Origin: Roseburia sp. 499
Lineage (GTDB): Bacteria; Bacillota; Clostridia; Lachnospirales; Lachnospiraceae
Length of the DNA: 64,000 bases
NCBI RefSeq assembly: GCF_001940225.2
Contig: NZ_CP135164.1
Coordinates: 620,001 to 684,000, forward strand
Reading direction: 5' to 3'
Part shown: piece by piece, positions 22,339-32,434 of the stretch
Layout of the letters: every line of letters starts with the position of its first letter
Numbering within the stretch: the stretch's first letter is position 1
The notes under the pieces: model-generated
The model's input: only the letters and a program-made list of their open reading frames with translations
What the model was told of the DNA's origin: nothing
Databases searched by the model: none
Made by a program: the position numbers and the translations under genes

Positions 22339-24930
22339 ATGAATATTCAGAAGTTTACACAAAAGTCAATCGAAGCCATCAATGGATGTGAGAAATTAGC
22401 CTATGAATACGGCAATCAGGAAATCGAACAGGAACATTTGCTGGTGTCCTTGCTGACCCAGGAGGACGGTCTTATTCCAAAGTTGATTGAGAAGATGGAA
22501 ATTAATAAGGAACATTTCACACAGAATGCCATTACGCATCTGGAAAAGCGTGTGAAGGTTTCCGGTGGACAGGTCTATATGGGACAGAACCTGAATAAGG
22601 TATTGATTAGTGCTGAAGATGAGGCGAAAAAAATGGGAGACGAATATGTTTCCGTAGAGCATTTGTTTTTAACTCTATTAAAATACCCAAATCAGGCAAT
22701 GAAGGAAATTTTCAAGGAATATGGAATCACCAGAGATCGTTTTTTGCAGGCATTGGCAACGGTACGAGGCAATCAGAAGGTAGTATCTGATAACCCGGAG
22801 GCTACTTATGATACCCTGGAGAAGTATGGCTATGATATGGTGGAACGCGCCAGAGATCAGAAATTGGATCCGGTTATCGGACGTGACAGTGAGATTCGTA
22901 ATGTAGTTCGTATCTTGTCTCGTAAGACAAAGAATAACCCAGTGCTGATAGGTGAGCCTGGTGTTGGTAAGACAGCTGTGGTAGAAGGGCTTGCACAACG
23001 TATTGTTCGTGGTGACGTGCCGGAAGGCTTGAAGGACAAGAAGTTGTTTGCACTAGATATGGGAGCGTTAGTAGCAGGAGCCAAGTATCGTGGTGAATTT
23101 GAAGAGCGTTTGAAGGCAGTATTGGATGAAATAAAAAATAGTGACGGACAGATTATTCTGTTTATTGATGAACTTCATACCATTGTTGGTGCCGGAAAGA
23201 CAGATGGAGCCATGGATGCAGGTCAGCTCTTGAAGCCAATGCTTGCTCGTGGTGAATTGCACTGTATTGGAGCTACTACTTTAGATGAATACCGTGAATA
23301 TATTGAAAAGGATGCAGCTTTGGAGCGAAGATTCCAGCCGGTACATGTGGATGAGCCTACGGTAGAAGATACCATTTCTATCCTTCGTGGTTTAAAAGAC
23401 CGCTACGAAGTGTTCCATGGGGTTAAGATTACAGATGGCGCGCTGGTATCTGCAGCAGTGCTGTCCAACCGTTACATCAGTGACCGTTTCCTGCCGGATA
23501 AGGCAATCGATTTAGTGGATGAAGCATGTGCGTTGATAAAGACAGAACTGGATTCCATGCCTACCGAACTAGATGAACTTCAGCGTAAGGTGATGCAAAT
23601 GGAAATTGAAGAAGCAGCATTGAAAAAGGAAGGAGATCGTTTAAGTAAAGATCGACTGGAAACTTTACAGAAAGAACTTGCTGAGTTAAAGAACGAGTTC
23701 CAGAACAAAAAAGCACAGTGGGATAATGAGAAGAAGTCCGTAGAAAAGGTACAGAAGCTGAGAGAAGAAATAGAGGGAATCAATGCAGAAATTGCTAAGG
23801 CACAGCAGAGTTATGATTTGGAAAAGGCAGCAGAACTGCAATATGGAAAACTGCCACAGCTTCAGAAACAGTTAGAAATTGAAGAGGAACAGGTACGAAA
23901 GAAAGACTTAAGTCTGGTACATGAAAATGTCAGTGAAGAAGAAATTGCAAGAATTATTTCCAGATGGACAGGAATTCCGGTAGCAAAGCTGACCGAAAGT
24001 GAACGAAATAAAACATTGCATCTGGATGAAGAACTGCATAAACGTGTCATCGGACAGGACGAAGGCGTTACCAAGGTAACAGAAGCCATCATTCGCTCGA
24101 AAGCGGGAATCAAAGACCCGACCAAACCAATCGGTTCTTTCCTATTTTTAGGACCTACTGGAGTTGGTAAGACAGAACTGGCCAAGGCGTTGGCAGCCAG
24201 TCTTTTTGATGATGAAAATAACATGGTGCGTATTGATATGAGTGAGTACATGGAGAAATATTCTGTGTCTCGTTTAATCGGAGCACCTCCAGGATATGTA
24301 GGATATGAAGAAGGTGGACAGCTGACGGAAGCAGTACGAAGAAAACCTTATTCCGTTGTATTGTTTGATGAGGTGGAAAAGGCACATCCGGATGTATTTA
24401 ATGTATTGCTCCAGGTATTGGACGATGGACGAATTACGGATTCTCAAGGCCGTACGGTTGACTTTAAGAACACAATCCTGATTATGACATCCAACCTTGG
24501 TTCATCTTATCTGCTTGAGGGAATTGATGAGAACGGTGATATTAAGCCGGATGCAGAAGAAGCAGCAATGAATGAATTGCGTGGCAACTTCCGACCGGAG
24601 TTCTTGAACCGTCTGGATGAGATTATCATGTTCAAGCCACTGACGAAGAACAACATCGGCGGTATCATTCATTTATTGATGGCTGATTTGAATAAGCGTC
24701 TGGTAGAACGAGAAATCTCAGTGGAATTAACATCACAGGCAGAGCAGTTTATTGTAGATAATGGTTATGATCCGGTATATGGTGCAAGACCTTTGAAACG
24801 TTATCTGCAAAAGACTGTAGAGACCTTGGCAGCAAAGCTAATTTTGGCAGACCAAGTGGGAGCAGGAGATACCATTCTTATAGATGTGGAGAATGGAGCG
24901 TTAAAAGCGGAATGTAAGGGAAAGGCATAA
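22339..24930 (+). CDS. clpB: ATP-dependent disaggregase chaperone ClpB
   Basis: Hexameric AAA+ unfoldase that works with DnaK to rescue aggregated proteins. The ATG at 22339 has AAGGAGG at good spacing and gives 863 residues. Order: Clp N-domain (about 1-145), AAA1 with Walker A GEPGVGKT (205-212) and Walker [10 protein letters not shown], the long coiled-coil M-domain (about 400-525) that distinguishes ClpB from ClpA/ClpC, AAA2 with GPTGVGKT (605-612) and [11 protein letters not shown], and the C-terminal D2-small domain. Pore loop KYRGEFE and GYVGYEEGG are present. The ClpP-binding tripeptide is absent, as expected. It is a single-gene CIRCE heat-shock unit. Confidence 0.97.
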   Translation: MNIQKFTQKSIEAINGCEKLAYEYGNQEIEQEHLLVSLLTQEDGLIPKLIEKMEINKEHFTQNAITHLEKRVKVSGGQVYMGQNLNKVLISAEDEAKKMGDEYVSVEHLFLTLLKYPNQAMKEIFKEYGITRDRFLQALATVRGNQKVVSDNPEATYDTLEKYGYDMVERARDQKLDPVIGRDSEIRNVVRILSRKTKNNPVLIGEPGVGKTAVVEGLAQRIVRGDVPEGLKDKKLFALDMGALVAGAKYRGEFEERLKAVLDEIKNSDGQIILFIDELHTIVGAGKTDGAMDAGQLLKPMLARGELHCIGATTLDEYREYIEKDAALERRFQPVHVDEPTVEDTISILRGLKDRYEVFHGVKITDGALVSAAVLSNRYISDRFLPDKAIDLVDEACALIKTELDSMPTELDELQRKVMQMEIEEAALKKEGDRLSKDRLETLQKELAELKNEFQNKKAQWDNEKKSVEKVQKLREEIEGINAEIAKAQQSYDLEKAAELQYGKLPQLQKQLEIEEEQVRKKDLSLVHENVSEEEIARIISRWTGIPVAKLTESERNKTLHLDEELHKRVIGQDEGVTKVTEAIIRSKAGIKDPTKPIGSFLFLGPTGVGKTELAKALAASLFDDENNMVRIDMSEYMEKYSVSRLIGAPPGYVGYEEGGQLTEAVRRKPYSVVLFDEVEKAHPDVFNVLLQVLDDGRITDSQGRTVDFKNTILIMTSNLGSSYLLEGIDENGDIKPDAEEAAMNELRGNFRPEFLNRLDEIIMFKPLTKNNIGGIIHLLMADLNKRLVEREISVELTSQAEQFIVDNGYDPVYGARPLKRYLQKTVETLAAKLILADQVGAGDTILIDVENGALKAECKGKA

Positions 24931-24958
24931 CAATAGTAAGCAAAATAAAAAGCAGACA

Positions 24959-24991
24959 TGGGCAAAGAATTGTCTATGTTTGCTTTTTTTT
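24959..24991 (+). terminator. Rho-independent terminator after clpB
   Basis: Complementary arms AAAAGCAGACAT and ATGTTTGCTTTT, then a long T-run near 24984-24991. Confidence 0.8.
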
Positions 24992-25149
24992 GTACGAAGA
25001 TCATAAGCTGAAATTCAAAACATGACAAAAGTCACATCACATTTCATTTCTTTTTTCACTACCAACCTTCTCCCACAATTGGTATCATGTATACATAGGA
25101 AAAACACTGGTGACATTCTTGAACGATAAGAAACGGAGAGGATTAAGAT

Positions 25150-25911
25150 ATGGAAGAAATTATATTAAGAACAACAGATTTGACTAAAAAGTATGGAAGC
25201 AAGGTAGTTGTGGACAGTCTAAATCTTGAAATTAAAAAGGGAGAAATTTTTGGACTTTTGGGACCAAATGGAGCAGGAAAGAGTACCACCATGAACATGA
25301 TTTGCTCCATTACAAAACCTACAGCGGGTAAGATAGAGCTGTTGGGAAAGGATCCGTGGAAGCAGAAAAAGGAAGTAATTCAAAGAATTGGGTACATTCC
25401 ACAGGAACTTGCAATACATGGAAATTTGAAAGCATGGGAAAATGTGGAGTTATTTACTTCTTTGTATGGGATAAAGGGAGAAGAATTGCGACAGTCAGTG
25501 GATAAGTCGTTGGAATATGTAGGGCTTTCTGAAAGACGCAGCGAATTTGCCAAAAACTTTTCCGGTGGTATGAAGCGCAGATTAAATATAGCCTGTGCCA
25601 TCGGGCATCAACCGGAATTGTTGATTTTTGATGAACCTACGGTAGGAATTGATCCACAGTCTAGAAATTTTATTTTAGAGAAGATTAAGGAATCCAATCA
25701 GAATGGAGCTACTGTTATCTATACTAGCCATTATATGGAGGAAGTAGAAGCAATCTGTACCAGAATTGCTATTATGGATAACGGTAAAATGATAGCCTGT
25801 GGAACCAGTCAGGAACTGAAACAGATGGTAGCCGATGGAAACGAAGAAATTACCTTAGAAGAAGTATTTCTTACCTTGACGGGAAAGAAACTGAGAGATT
25901 ACGCAGAATAG
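25150..25911 (+). CDS. ABC transporter ATP-binding protein
   Basis: A 253-residue ATPase of the drug/bacteriocin exporter type. It shows Walker A GPNGAGKST (about 39-47), Q-loop IPQELAIHGNL, signature FSGGMKRRLNIACA, Walker B LLIFDEPTVGIDPQSR and the H-loop YTSHYMEE. It is the first gene of a co-directional set with two ABC-2 permeases and a two-component system. Such units export antimicrobial peptides, lipids or drugs and are often induced by cell-envelope stress. Confidence 0.93.
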   Translation: MEEIILRTTDLTKKYGSKVVVDSLNLEIKKGEIFGLLGPNGAGKSTTMNMICSITKPTAGKIELLGKDPWKQKKEVIQRIGYIPQELAIHGNLKAWENVELFTSLYGIKGEELRQSVDKSLEYVGLSERRSEFAKNFSGGMKRRLNIACAIGHQPELLIFDEPTVGIDPQSRNFILEKIKESNQNGATVIYTSHYMEEVEAICTRIAIMDNGKMIACGTSQELKQMVADGNEEITLEEVFLTLTGKKLRDYAE

Positions 25912-25925
25912 TGGGGGAATGCAGG

Positions 25926-27017
25926 ATGATAAGATATTTGATAAAGAACAATTTTAAGCTGATGCTGCGAAATAAATGGGTTCTTGCATGTATGCTGATT
26001 GGTCCTATTCTGACAATCGCAATGTTATCCAGTGCTTTTGAAGATATGATGTCTTCTTATGAAAATGTAGAAGAATTTAAGGTGGGATATCGTGTAAGCG
26101 AGAAGAGTGTGTTCGCAGACAGTATAGAAGAAATCACGGATGCAGGAAAAACTGCTGGGATTCAATTCGCAAATTATCCGGATGGAGACCCGGAAAGTTT
26201 AATGGCACAAAATGACCTTGCAGGATTTCTTGTATTTGATGGAGAAGAATATACCCTGTATGAAAGTGCAGATTATGAAACAGAGGGACAAACACTGGAA
26301 TATTTTATGGTGCAGGTGGAAAAACAGGCAGCAAGACAGATAGAAAACAATATGTTCCCACAAGGAGAAGAGGAAAACATAACCTTGCCGATACAGGAAT
26401 TGGAGTTTATGCCGGCAATAGATTCCAAGGATTATTATGGAATCATAGAGGTAGTGTATTTTATCTGGTGTGGAATTGTAAGTGTGGCAGGAGTATTATC
26501 CAGTGAGAAGAAAAACGGAATCAGCAAACGATTTCAAGTGGCAGCTATGTCTGAGACCAAATTGTATTTTTCCAGGTGGATTCCGGCGGTACTGACAACG
26601 ATTTGTCAAATAGCGGCTACCATTTTCTTAGCCACAGTTCTCTTTGGAATTTCCTGGGGAAATATTCCTTTGACGGTTGTAGTACTATTGGTTACTGTTA
26701 TGGGAGCAATGGCATTTGGACTGCTTTTGTATGCTATTTGTAGGAATCTTGCAGTAACCATTGTAGCGTTGTTTACGTTGGTATGGTTTATGGGATTTTT
26801 TGGAGGAAGTTTTGAGACCTATATGTTTTCGTCTATGCCGGATTCTATGAAAAATTTATCTCCTATTTATCATGTAAATCGTGCCTTGGTGGAATATTCC
26901 TGTATGGGGAAAAGTGATTATACCATAAGCTGTATTCTATATATGATTGGAATTACCATTGTATGTACGGTACTGGCAGTATTGATTAATACCATAAGAA
27001 AGAAGGGAAGAGCATGA
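25926..27017 (+). CDS. ABC-2 type transporter permease
   Basis: A 363-residue permease. The first transmembrane helix at about 20-40 is followed by a large extracytoplasmic domain (about 45-175), then five helices from about 176. This is the YhgE/NatB-like ABC-2 layout with long outer domain. The ATG at 25926 has GGGGGA eight bases upstream. It begins 14 bases after the ATPase stop and overlaps the next permease by four bases (ATGA). The two permeases probably form a heterodimer. Confidence 0.9.
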   Translation: MIRYLIKNNFKLMLRNKWVLACMLIGPILTIAMLSSAFEDMMSSYENVEEFKVGYRVSEKSVFADSIEEITDAGKTAGIQFANYPDGDPESLMAQNDLAGFLVFDGEEYTLYESADYETEGQTLEYFMVQVEKQAARQIENNMFPQGEEENITLPIQELEFMPAIDSKDYYGIIEVVYFIWCGIVSVAGVLSSEKKNGISKRFQVAAMSETKLYFSRWIPAVLTTICQIAATIFLATVLFGISWGNIPLTVVVLLVTVMGAMAFGLLLYAICRNLAVTIVALFTLVWFMGFFGGSFETYMFSSMPDSMKNLSPIYHVNRALVEYSCMGKSDYTISCILYMIGITIVCTVLAVLINTIRKKGRA

Positions 27018-28276
27018 ATCATTTTTTAGAATTATTAAAAATAAATATGAAACTGTTATTAAGGAATAAAGGATTTTTGTTTTTCCTTTTGGTAACGCCA
27101 ATTGTATCAATGATTATTATGAATATTCATACCGATTCTTCTTTTTATGAAGAAGCAAATGAGGAAAGAATGATAAGAGAGATTTCAGAAGAAGAAAAGG
27201 TGGTGTACCTGAATGATTGGTCATCATATTCAGTAAAGGTTTATGATGCGGCAGAAACTGAACTGTCAGAATATCTGTTGGAGGAACTGTCAGATACAGG
27301 AATGTTTTCCATTTACAGACAGGATGCAAAGGAAATGCCGGAAACTGAGGTCTTAGAGCAGTCAAAAAAGGATGCAATGAATGACCGAATCGGTACCATT
27401 TTATATATAAAACCAGACTTTAATGAAGGTGTTATGAATGGAAATTGGGAGGATGCAGTACGATTCTATCAGGTATCAGAAGATGAGAGATGGGAATTGT
27501 GGGAAGAATCATTTACCAACGAACTTGTTTCCATTTATCAGGCAGCACAAGGCATAGGAGCGGAAGAAGACCAGATTTTGTCAGTTCTTCAGGGAATCAA
27601 GGAGAATATGCCTGCGAAGAAAGTGGTTTCCGTGGATGGAAAGAATGAAATTGCTTTGAGTAGAGAGCAGAATGAAAAAAAGAGTCTTGCGGGCTATGCC
27701 TATGCCGTAATTACGCTGGGATTTTTGTTCTGCGGTGTATGTATTGCATATACAGTGATTGAAGAACGGGATAATAAAGTGTATACTAGAATTATGCTTT
27801 CCAAAGTGGGAAGATACGAATATCTGCTGTCAAAGCTTGTAATGTCGATTTTGATTTCAATATTGCAGACAGGTGTAATGGCAGTGGGGATGTTTGTAGT
27901 AAGAGATATGGACTTTGGCATTGCAAAGCCAGGTTTCCTGCTTTTCATATTGTTACTAGGACTTATTTTTAATGTGCTGAGTATGGCAGTAGGTATCTTA
28001 ATTGGAGATGTAATGGGTGCGAATTATGCGGTATTTGCCATTTGGACAGTTTCCGCATTACTGGCAGGTCTGTACTTCTCAATTGAAGGCTCCTCTGCGG
28101 TGATAAAATGTCTTTCCTATTTGACGCCGCAGCGTTGGTTCATGAAGGGAACGGAAATGTTAATGGTAGGAGACCAGACCGCCTATCCGATGATATTATG
28201 TATCACTTTGGCTTATCTGATTGTAATATTATGTGTAGGTGTGGTAGGGTTAAAAATGAAAGAGAGTGAAGCATGA
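27014..28276 (+). CDS. ABC-2 type transporter permease
   Basis: A 420-residue permease with the same plan as its neighbour: helix 1 (about 19-38), an acidic outer domain to about residue 225, and a five- to six-helix C-terminal membrane domain with SKLVMSILISILQTGVMAVGMF and LTPQRWFMKGTEML. It overlaps the previous gene and the following kinase gene by four bases each, indicating translational coupling across the operon. Confidence 0.9.
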   Translation: MNHFLELLKINMKLLLRNKGFLFFLLVTPIVSMIIMNIHTDSSFYEEANEERMIREISEEEKVVYLNDWSSYSVKVYDAAETELSEYLLEELSDTGMFSIYRQDAKEMPETEVLEQSKKDAMNDRIGTILYIKPDFNEGVMNGNWEDAVRFYQVSEDERWELWEESFTNELVSIYQAAQGIGAEEDQILSVLQGIKENMPAKKVVSVDGKNEIALSREQNEKKSLAGYAYAVITLGFLFCGVCIAYTVIEERDNKVYTRIMLSKVGRYEYLLSKLVMSILISILQTGVMAVGMFVVRDMDFGIAKPGFLLFILLLGLIFNVLSMAVGILIGDVMGANYAVFAIWTVSALLAGLYFSIEGSSAVIKCLSYLTPQRWFMKGTEMLMVGDQTAYPMILCITLAYLIVILCVGVVGLKMKESEA

Positions 28277-29424
28277 CAGAGCAGATTCGGGAGAATTATT
28301 TTCTGGCAGTGAAAATGTTACTAATGCTGGTAAGTGAAATATATTTACTGGTGATACAGTTTGGGCAGGCAGGAGCATCCGGTGAGATGCTCCTGCTCTT
28401 GGCGTTGTTTTTGGGATTTTTTGTAGGAGAGGAATTGCTGAAAAACAGACTGAGGCTTCTTTTTCTGGTGTTGTTGGCAGCAGAATTGTTTTTCCTAATG
28501 AATCTGTATGGAGAATCGTTTTTATTGTTGGGAATTTTGTTGGCATATGAGTTTGTTTCTTATATGAAATTCAGATTTCGTCAAGCTGGTTCTGTTATCT
28601 GGTATTTTTTTCCTATACTGATTGCATGGATTCCTACACAAAATGATATGTTTGCACAAGTGGCAGTTGCACTGCTTGCAGGAATTATATATATCCAGCA
28701 TGATTTTATTGTAACCTCTTATCGGAAAGAGATAAAAGAAAATTCTTTGTCTGAGCAGCATTTAAAGAGGAATATGAATCGGCAGGAACATGAGCTTCGC
28801 GAGGAATTGAATCGTGGACTTTTGGTGGCAGAAAATCAAATGCTGGAGGAAAAGACGAGATTATCACAGACTCTTCACGATAAGCTGGGACATAATATCA
28901 ATGGTTCTATTTATCAGTTAGAGGCAGTGAAAGTGTTATTGGAAAAAGACCCGGAAACCAGCAAAAAGATGGTTCAGGCAGTGATTGACCAGTTACGAAC
29001 CGGAATGGATGAAATTCGAAGTATTCTAAGAAGAGAGCGACCGGAAAAGTACAAACTGGCTATTTTACAGTTACAGCGATTGTGCGAAGAGTGTGAAAAC
29101 ATAGGAATTCATGCAGAGCTGGTGACAAAAGGAGATTTGGCAGAGGTACCGGAAAAATATCTGGAAATTGTATTGGATAATGCCTGTGAAGCAATATCTA
29201 ATGCACTGAAATATGCACACTGTACTAAGATAGAGATAACAATTGTTGTAATGAACAAGATACTGCGTTGTACAATTTCGGACAACGGTGTCGGGTGCAG
29301 TGAGGTGGTAGACGGTATGGGAATTGCCGGCATGAGGCGGCGAATGCGCAGCGTAAATGGAATTCTGGACTTTAATACAGAAGCGGGATTTTCTATTAAT
29401 ATGCTATTGCCTATGAAGGAATAG
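28273..29424 (+). CDS. Sensor histidine kinase, HisKA_3 (NarX/LiaS/DesK) type
   Basis: A 383-residue membrane kinase. About six hydrophobic segments lie in residues 1-150. A coiled linker follows, then the phosphoacceptor His in SQTLHDKLGHNINGSIYQL (HisKA_3), and a HATPase_c domain with the N-box LDNACEAISNALKYAH and G-box ISDNGVGCSEVVDGMGIAGMRRRM. The response-regulator gene follows after 42 bases. Its lack of a large outer sensor domain is typical of intramembrane-sensing kinases that respond through a partner transporter, as the coupled ABC genes suggest. Confidence 0.92.
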   Translation: MTEQIRENYFLAVKMLLMLVSEIYLLVIQFGQAGASGEMLLLLALFLGFFVGEELLKNRLRLLFLVLLAAELFFLMNLYGESFLLLGILLAYEFVSYMKFRFRQAGSVIWYFFPILIAWIPTQNDMFAQVAVALLAGIIYIQHDFIVTSYRKEIKENSLSEQHLKRNMNRQEHELREELNRGLLVAENQMLEEKTRLSQTLHDKLGHNINGSIYQLEAVKVLLEKDPETSKKMVQAVIDQLRTGMDEIRSILRRERPEKYKLAILQLQRLCEECENIGIHAELVTKGDLAEVPEKYLEIVLDNACEAISNALKYAHCTKIEITIVVMNKILRCTISDNGVGCSEVVDGMGIAGMRRRMRSVNGILDFNTEAGFSINMLLPMKE

Positions 29425-29466
29425 GAGCGCAAGTTCGGTACGGAAGATGGGAAGGGTGAAAGAAAC

Positions 29467-30099
29467 ATGGAAAAGATAAAAGTGATTATTGCAGATGACA
29501 GTGATTTTGTGCGGGATGGTATGCGCATTATTTTAAGTGTAGACGAGGAATTTCAGGTGCTTGGATGTGCGGCGAATGGAAAAGAAGCTATTGAATTAGC
29601 AGAAAAGACACCGCCAGATGTTTTTTTAATGGATATTCAGATGCCTGAAATGGATGGAATAGAAGCAACAAAAAATATTGTAGAATGTGGTCTGGGAAAG
29701 GTATTGATTCTGACAACCTTTGATGATTATAATCTGGTGCAGCAGGCACTCAAATGTGGCGCTAAGGGGTATCTCATTAAAAACCATACCCCGGAACATT
29801 TAAAGCAGATGATAAAGTCGGTCTATCACGGAACTGCTGTGATGGAGGAAGGTTTTTTGGAGAATCTGGCACAGGAAACAGGAAGGAAGACAACTGGCTT
29901 TAGTGAATCTGGTTACACTGCAAGAGAATTGGATATTATTCGGGCCGTTGCTGATGGACTTTCCAATAAAGAGATTGCCAATAAATTGTTCCTAAGTGAA
30001 GGAACGGTAAAGAATTATATTACCGCTATTTTGGCAAAAGAGAATCTATCTCATCGGACTGCATTGGCAGTTTATTATTTGACGGGAAAGAAAACATGA
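29467..30099 (+). CDS. Response regulator, NarL/LuxR family
   Basis: A 210-residue regulator. The receiver domain has the acidic pair in IIADDSDFV, phosphorylated Asp in VFLMDIQMPEMDG, Thr in ILTTFDD and Lys in GYLIKN. The C-terminal LuxR helix-turn-helix reads YTARELDIIRAVADGLSNKEIANKLFLSEGTVKNYITAILAK. It pairs with the upstream HisKA_3 kinase and probably controls the ABC exporter operon; no operator repeat was identified. Confidence 0.94.
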   Translation: MEKIKVIIADDSDFVRDGMRIILSVDEEFQVLGCAANGKEAIELAEKTPPDVFLMDIQMPEMDGIEATKNIVECGLGKVLILTTFDDYNLVQQALKCGAKGYLIKNHTPEHLKQMIKSVYHGTAVMEEGFLENLAQETGRKTTGFSESGYTARELDIIRAVADGLSNKEIANKLFLSEGTVKNYITAILAKENLSHRTALAVYYLTGKKT

Positions 30100-30144
30100 G
30101 GATTTTTTAGATTTATGCCAAAAGTTGTATAGGAGGAATCTGCT

Positions 30145-31551
30145 ATGATAGTAAAAATTATATTGTGTGTTTGTATATTACCGTTATTACCGATTATGTA
30201 TTTTCTGTTTGTCGTAATGGGAAAAGAACAGAACCATGCATTATTTGGCATTACTTTATGGCAGGATGCCCTAAAAGAGGAACGTGTGCAGAATCTTGTG
30301 CAGGATTACAAGAAGCAGTTAAAGAGAATGATACTTTTTCTGTTTTTGGTACAGTTTCTGGCATATCTGCCTAAGTATTTTTCTATTGTAATGATATTAT
30401 GGATGATTTGGCTGTTTGCAGCAATTGCATTACCTTTTATTCCTTATATCAGAGCAAATAAAAAGATGAGGACATATAAGGCAGAATATCAAATTGAGCA
30501 TAACGAGAAACCGCAGAACAGTACATATGTGGATATGACGGCAACTATAGAGGAAAAAACGAAGTATTTTTGGAAATCTACATTAATTGCATGTATTACA
30601 GGATTTATTCCGGCAGTTCTGGCGGTGATTCTGGATAAGACAGTAAAAGCTCCGGCAGCACCGGAACTTTGGGTGACGGAGATAGTATTACTAAGTATGG
30701 CGTTGGTGGGAGTAATTTGTTTTTGGGTATTGCATTATTATAACCAACAACCAGTAACAGCATATACAACAGACAGTGATGTGAATATTCAGTTTTCCAG
30801 GGTGAAAAAATATCAGTGGTGCAGATGTTTTGGTAATCTTACATGGCTGAATGTTATTTTTACGGGACTGATATTGGCAGGATTTTATCTGGATAGTGCA
30901 TATATGACAGGATTTTTGATTATTATATGTATGTTGTATTGCGTGATTCCTATGGTATTGGTAGGTGTAAGCTACCATGTTGTTCAAAAACAGAAGGAGA
31001 AGCTGTTAGAAAGTAGAGAACTGATTTTATCAGAAGATGATGAAAACTGGATTTGGGGTCTGTTTTACTATAATAAGAATGACAGTCGTTTCTGGGTAGA
31101 TAAAAAAGTAGGGATTGGTTTTACCACGAATATGGCGAAGCCGGCAGCAATGTTATTAACCGTTGGCATTCTTGTTTTAACCGTTGTGCTTTGTATAGGT
31201 GCAGGAGTATTTTGTGCGGTAGAGGAATTTACTCCGGTAAAGCTAGAATATGAAAATCAGCAGATTACAGCAGTCCATTGGAAAGAGGAATATCAGATTC
31301 ACAAAAATGCTATTAAGTCTATCACATTATTAGATGAGATTCCGTCTATGTCAAAGAGCAATGGAACAGGGATGGATACAGTATACAAGGGAACTTTTTT
31401 TAGCAGGGAATATGATAGAAGATTTAAAGTATGCTTAAATCCACAGGCAGAACCGGTGATAATGATTGAGACAACAGATGGAACATGGTACTTGTTTGGG
31501 GATAGTGATTCAGAAAAAACAGAAGAAATATATGAGGAATTAATGGAGTAA
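30145..31551 (+). CDS. Multi-pass membrane protein with DUF5808 domain
   Basis: A 468-residue protein with about eight transmembrane segments in pairs (residues about 2-22, 52-90, 150-168, 180-200, 235-290, 338-365). The segment DENWIWGLFYYNKNDSRFWVDKKVGIGFTTNMAKP is characteristic of DUF5808. A C-terminal outer domain of about 100 residues follows, ending in an acidic tail. DUF5808 proteins occur near GntR/BceR-like stress systems in Firmicutes. Here it ends the transporter/two-component operon after AGGAGG. Confidence 0.8.
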   Translation: MIVKIILCVCILPLLPIMYFLFVVMGKEQNHALFGITLWQDALKEERVQNLVQDYKKQLKRMILFLFLVQFLAYLPKYFSIVMILWMIWLFAAIALPFIPYIRANKKMRTYKAEYQIEHNEKPQNSTYVDMTATIEEKTKYFWKSTLIACITGFIPAVLAVILDKTVKAPAAPELWVTEIVLLSMALVGVICFWVLHYYNQQPVTAYTTDSDVNIQFSRVKKYQWCRCFGNLTWLNVIFTGLILAGFYLDSAYMTGFLIIICMLYCVIPMVLVGVSYHVVQKQKEKLLESRELILSEDDENWIWGLFYYNKNDSRFWVDKKVGIGFTTNMAKPAAMLLTVGILVLTVVLCIGAGVFCAVEEFTPVKLEYENQQITAVHWKEEYQIHKNAIKSITLLDEIPSMSKSNGTGMDTVYKGTFFSREYDRRFKVCLNPQAEPVIMIETTDGTWYLFGDSDSEKTEEIYEELME

Positions 31552-31557
31552 GAAAAA

Positions 31558-31588
31558 GAAGTCGTCACTGTGACGGCTTCCTTTCTTT
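31558..31588 (+). terminator. Probable terminator
   Basis: An 11-base inverted repeat (GAAGTCGTCAC with GTGACGGCTTC, one wobble), followed by a T-rich tract. The loop is very tight, so the functional stem is shorter. Confidence 0.5.
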
Positions 31589-31615
31589 AGCTTCAATTTG
31601 ATAGAATACAGATTA

Positions 31616-31750
31616 TTACATGAAAAATGTTTGAAACTTTTCATAAGGATAGATATCTCCACCCTTTACTAGTTCATCTTCTCTGACCTTCAAGAAATCC
31701 ACTACACTAACGATTTTATGCCCACAAGTTTGACATTGGAATAGAAACAT
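31616..31750 (-). CDS. Small protein with a zinc-ribbon-like cysteine pair
   Basis: A 44-residue ORF starting one base after the stop of the upstream broken gene (TAAGATG), thus probably translationally coupled. It begins MFLFQCQTCGHKIVSVVDF, with CxxCGHK resembling half of a zinc ribbon; no second cysteine pair follows, so two chains or a truncation may be involved. No good separate ribosome-binding site exists. Function unknown. Confidence 0.45.
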   Translation of the reverse strand: MFLFQCQTCGHKIVSVVDFLKVREDELVKGGDIYPYEKFQTFFM

Positions 31751-31751
31751 C

Positions 31752-32333
31752 TTATACATTCTGCGCATGAACTAATATATCACAAAATGCATCTGCCTTT
31801 GAAATTCCTTCAAGTACTTCCTGAGACTTTAAACTATACATATTGCGTGAAGTAAAGGTTGGGATTCGTACCTTCTTATTGTTGTAATAAAACTCAAAGT
31901 ATACATATCTAGTACCACCCAAAGGTCCTTTTATGTAGCTCGATTTGATGTTTGTAATATCTTTCGCTGATACCATCTGGAATTCATAAGGATTCTGGTA
32001 TGAAACATAGGCAATTCTGCCTGCACTTTCATCAATTCGAATGATTGCACTGGCAGTAAACGAACCATCTGTAACAAATGTGCTATAATTTTGGAATTTT
32101 TCCTATTGTGAATGTTTTTCCATTGTCTTTTTTGCAATACTTCCTGTAATGATATTGCCAAAAAAGCCGTAACATAATAGTAATACAAATAGTATCATGA
32201 CTGTAAGTATCTCTGCAGCATATACAATGTCCACAGGGTCCATAAAAAAGCTAATGAGAAAACCGGCAATCACACTTATGCCTAAAATAATAGCTCCCTG
32301 AATTAATAAAAATTTTGCATTGAATTTTTTCAT
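31752..32333 (-). pseudogene. Membrane protein gene of unknown function, interrupted by an in-frame TAG
   Basis: A 193-codon frame. Codons 1-76 encode a start with GGAGGGG site and two transmembrane helices (AKFLLIQGAIILGISVIAGFLI and VMILFVLLLCYGFFGNII), ending EKHSQ. A TAG at 32103-32105 follows. The same frame then runs on for 116 codons without a stop (EKFQNYSTFVTDGSFTASAIIRID ... DAFCDILVHAQNV), giving a soluble beta-rich domain. The open continuation in the same frame argues for a recent nonsense mutation, or less likely suppression. A separate ATG at 31976 exists but lacks a good ribosome-binding site. Confidence 0.75.
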
Positions 32334-32365
32334 ATCTCTGCCCCTCCGTTTATATAATTTAGTTA

Positions 32366-32413
32366 ACGAATGCATTTTAGCATTACGAAAAGGATAAGTC
32401 AACTGACGAATGC
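32366..32413. promoter_or_regulatory. Minus-strand promoter bracketed by ACGAATGC repeats
   Basis: On the minus strand: TTGACT (32402-32397), 17-base spacer, TAAAAT (32379-32374). Direct copies of ACGAATGC lie at 32366-32373 and 32406-32413, exactly 40 bases apart and just outside the two boxes. The region also lies before the divergent deacetylase gene. Confidence 0.6.
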
Positions 32414-32434
32414 GTTGAGAGGCAGGAATATATT

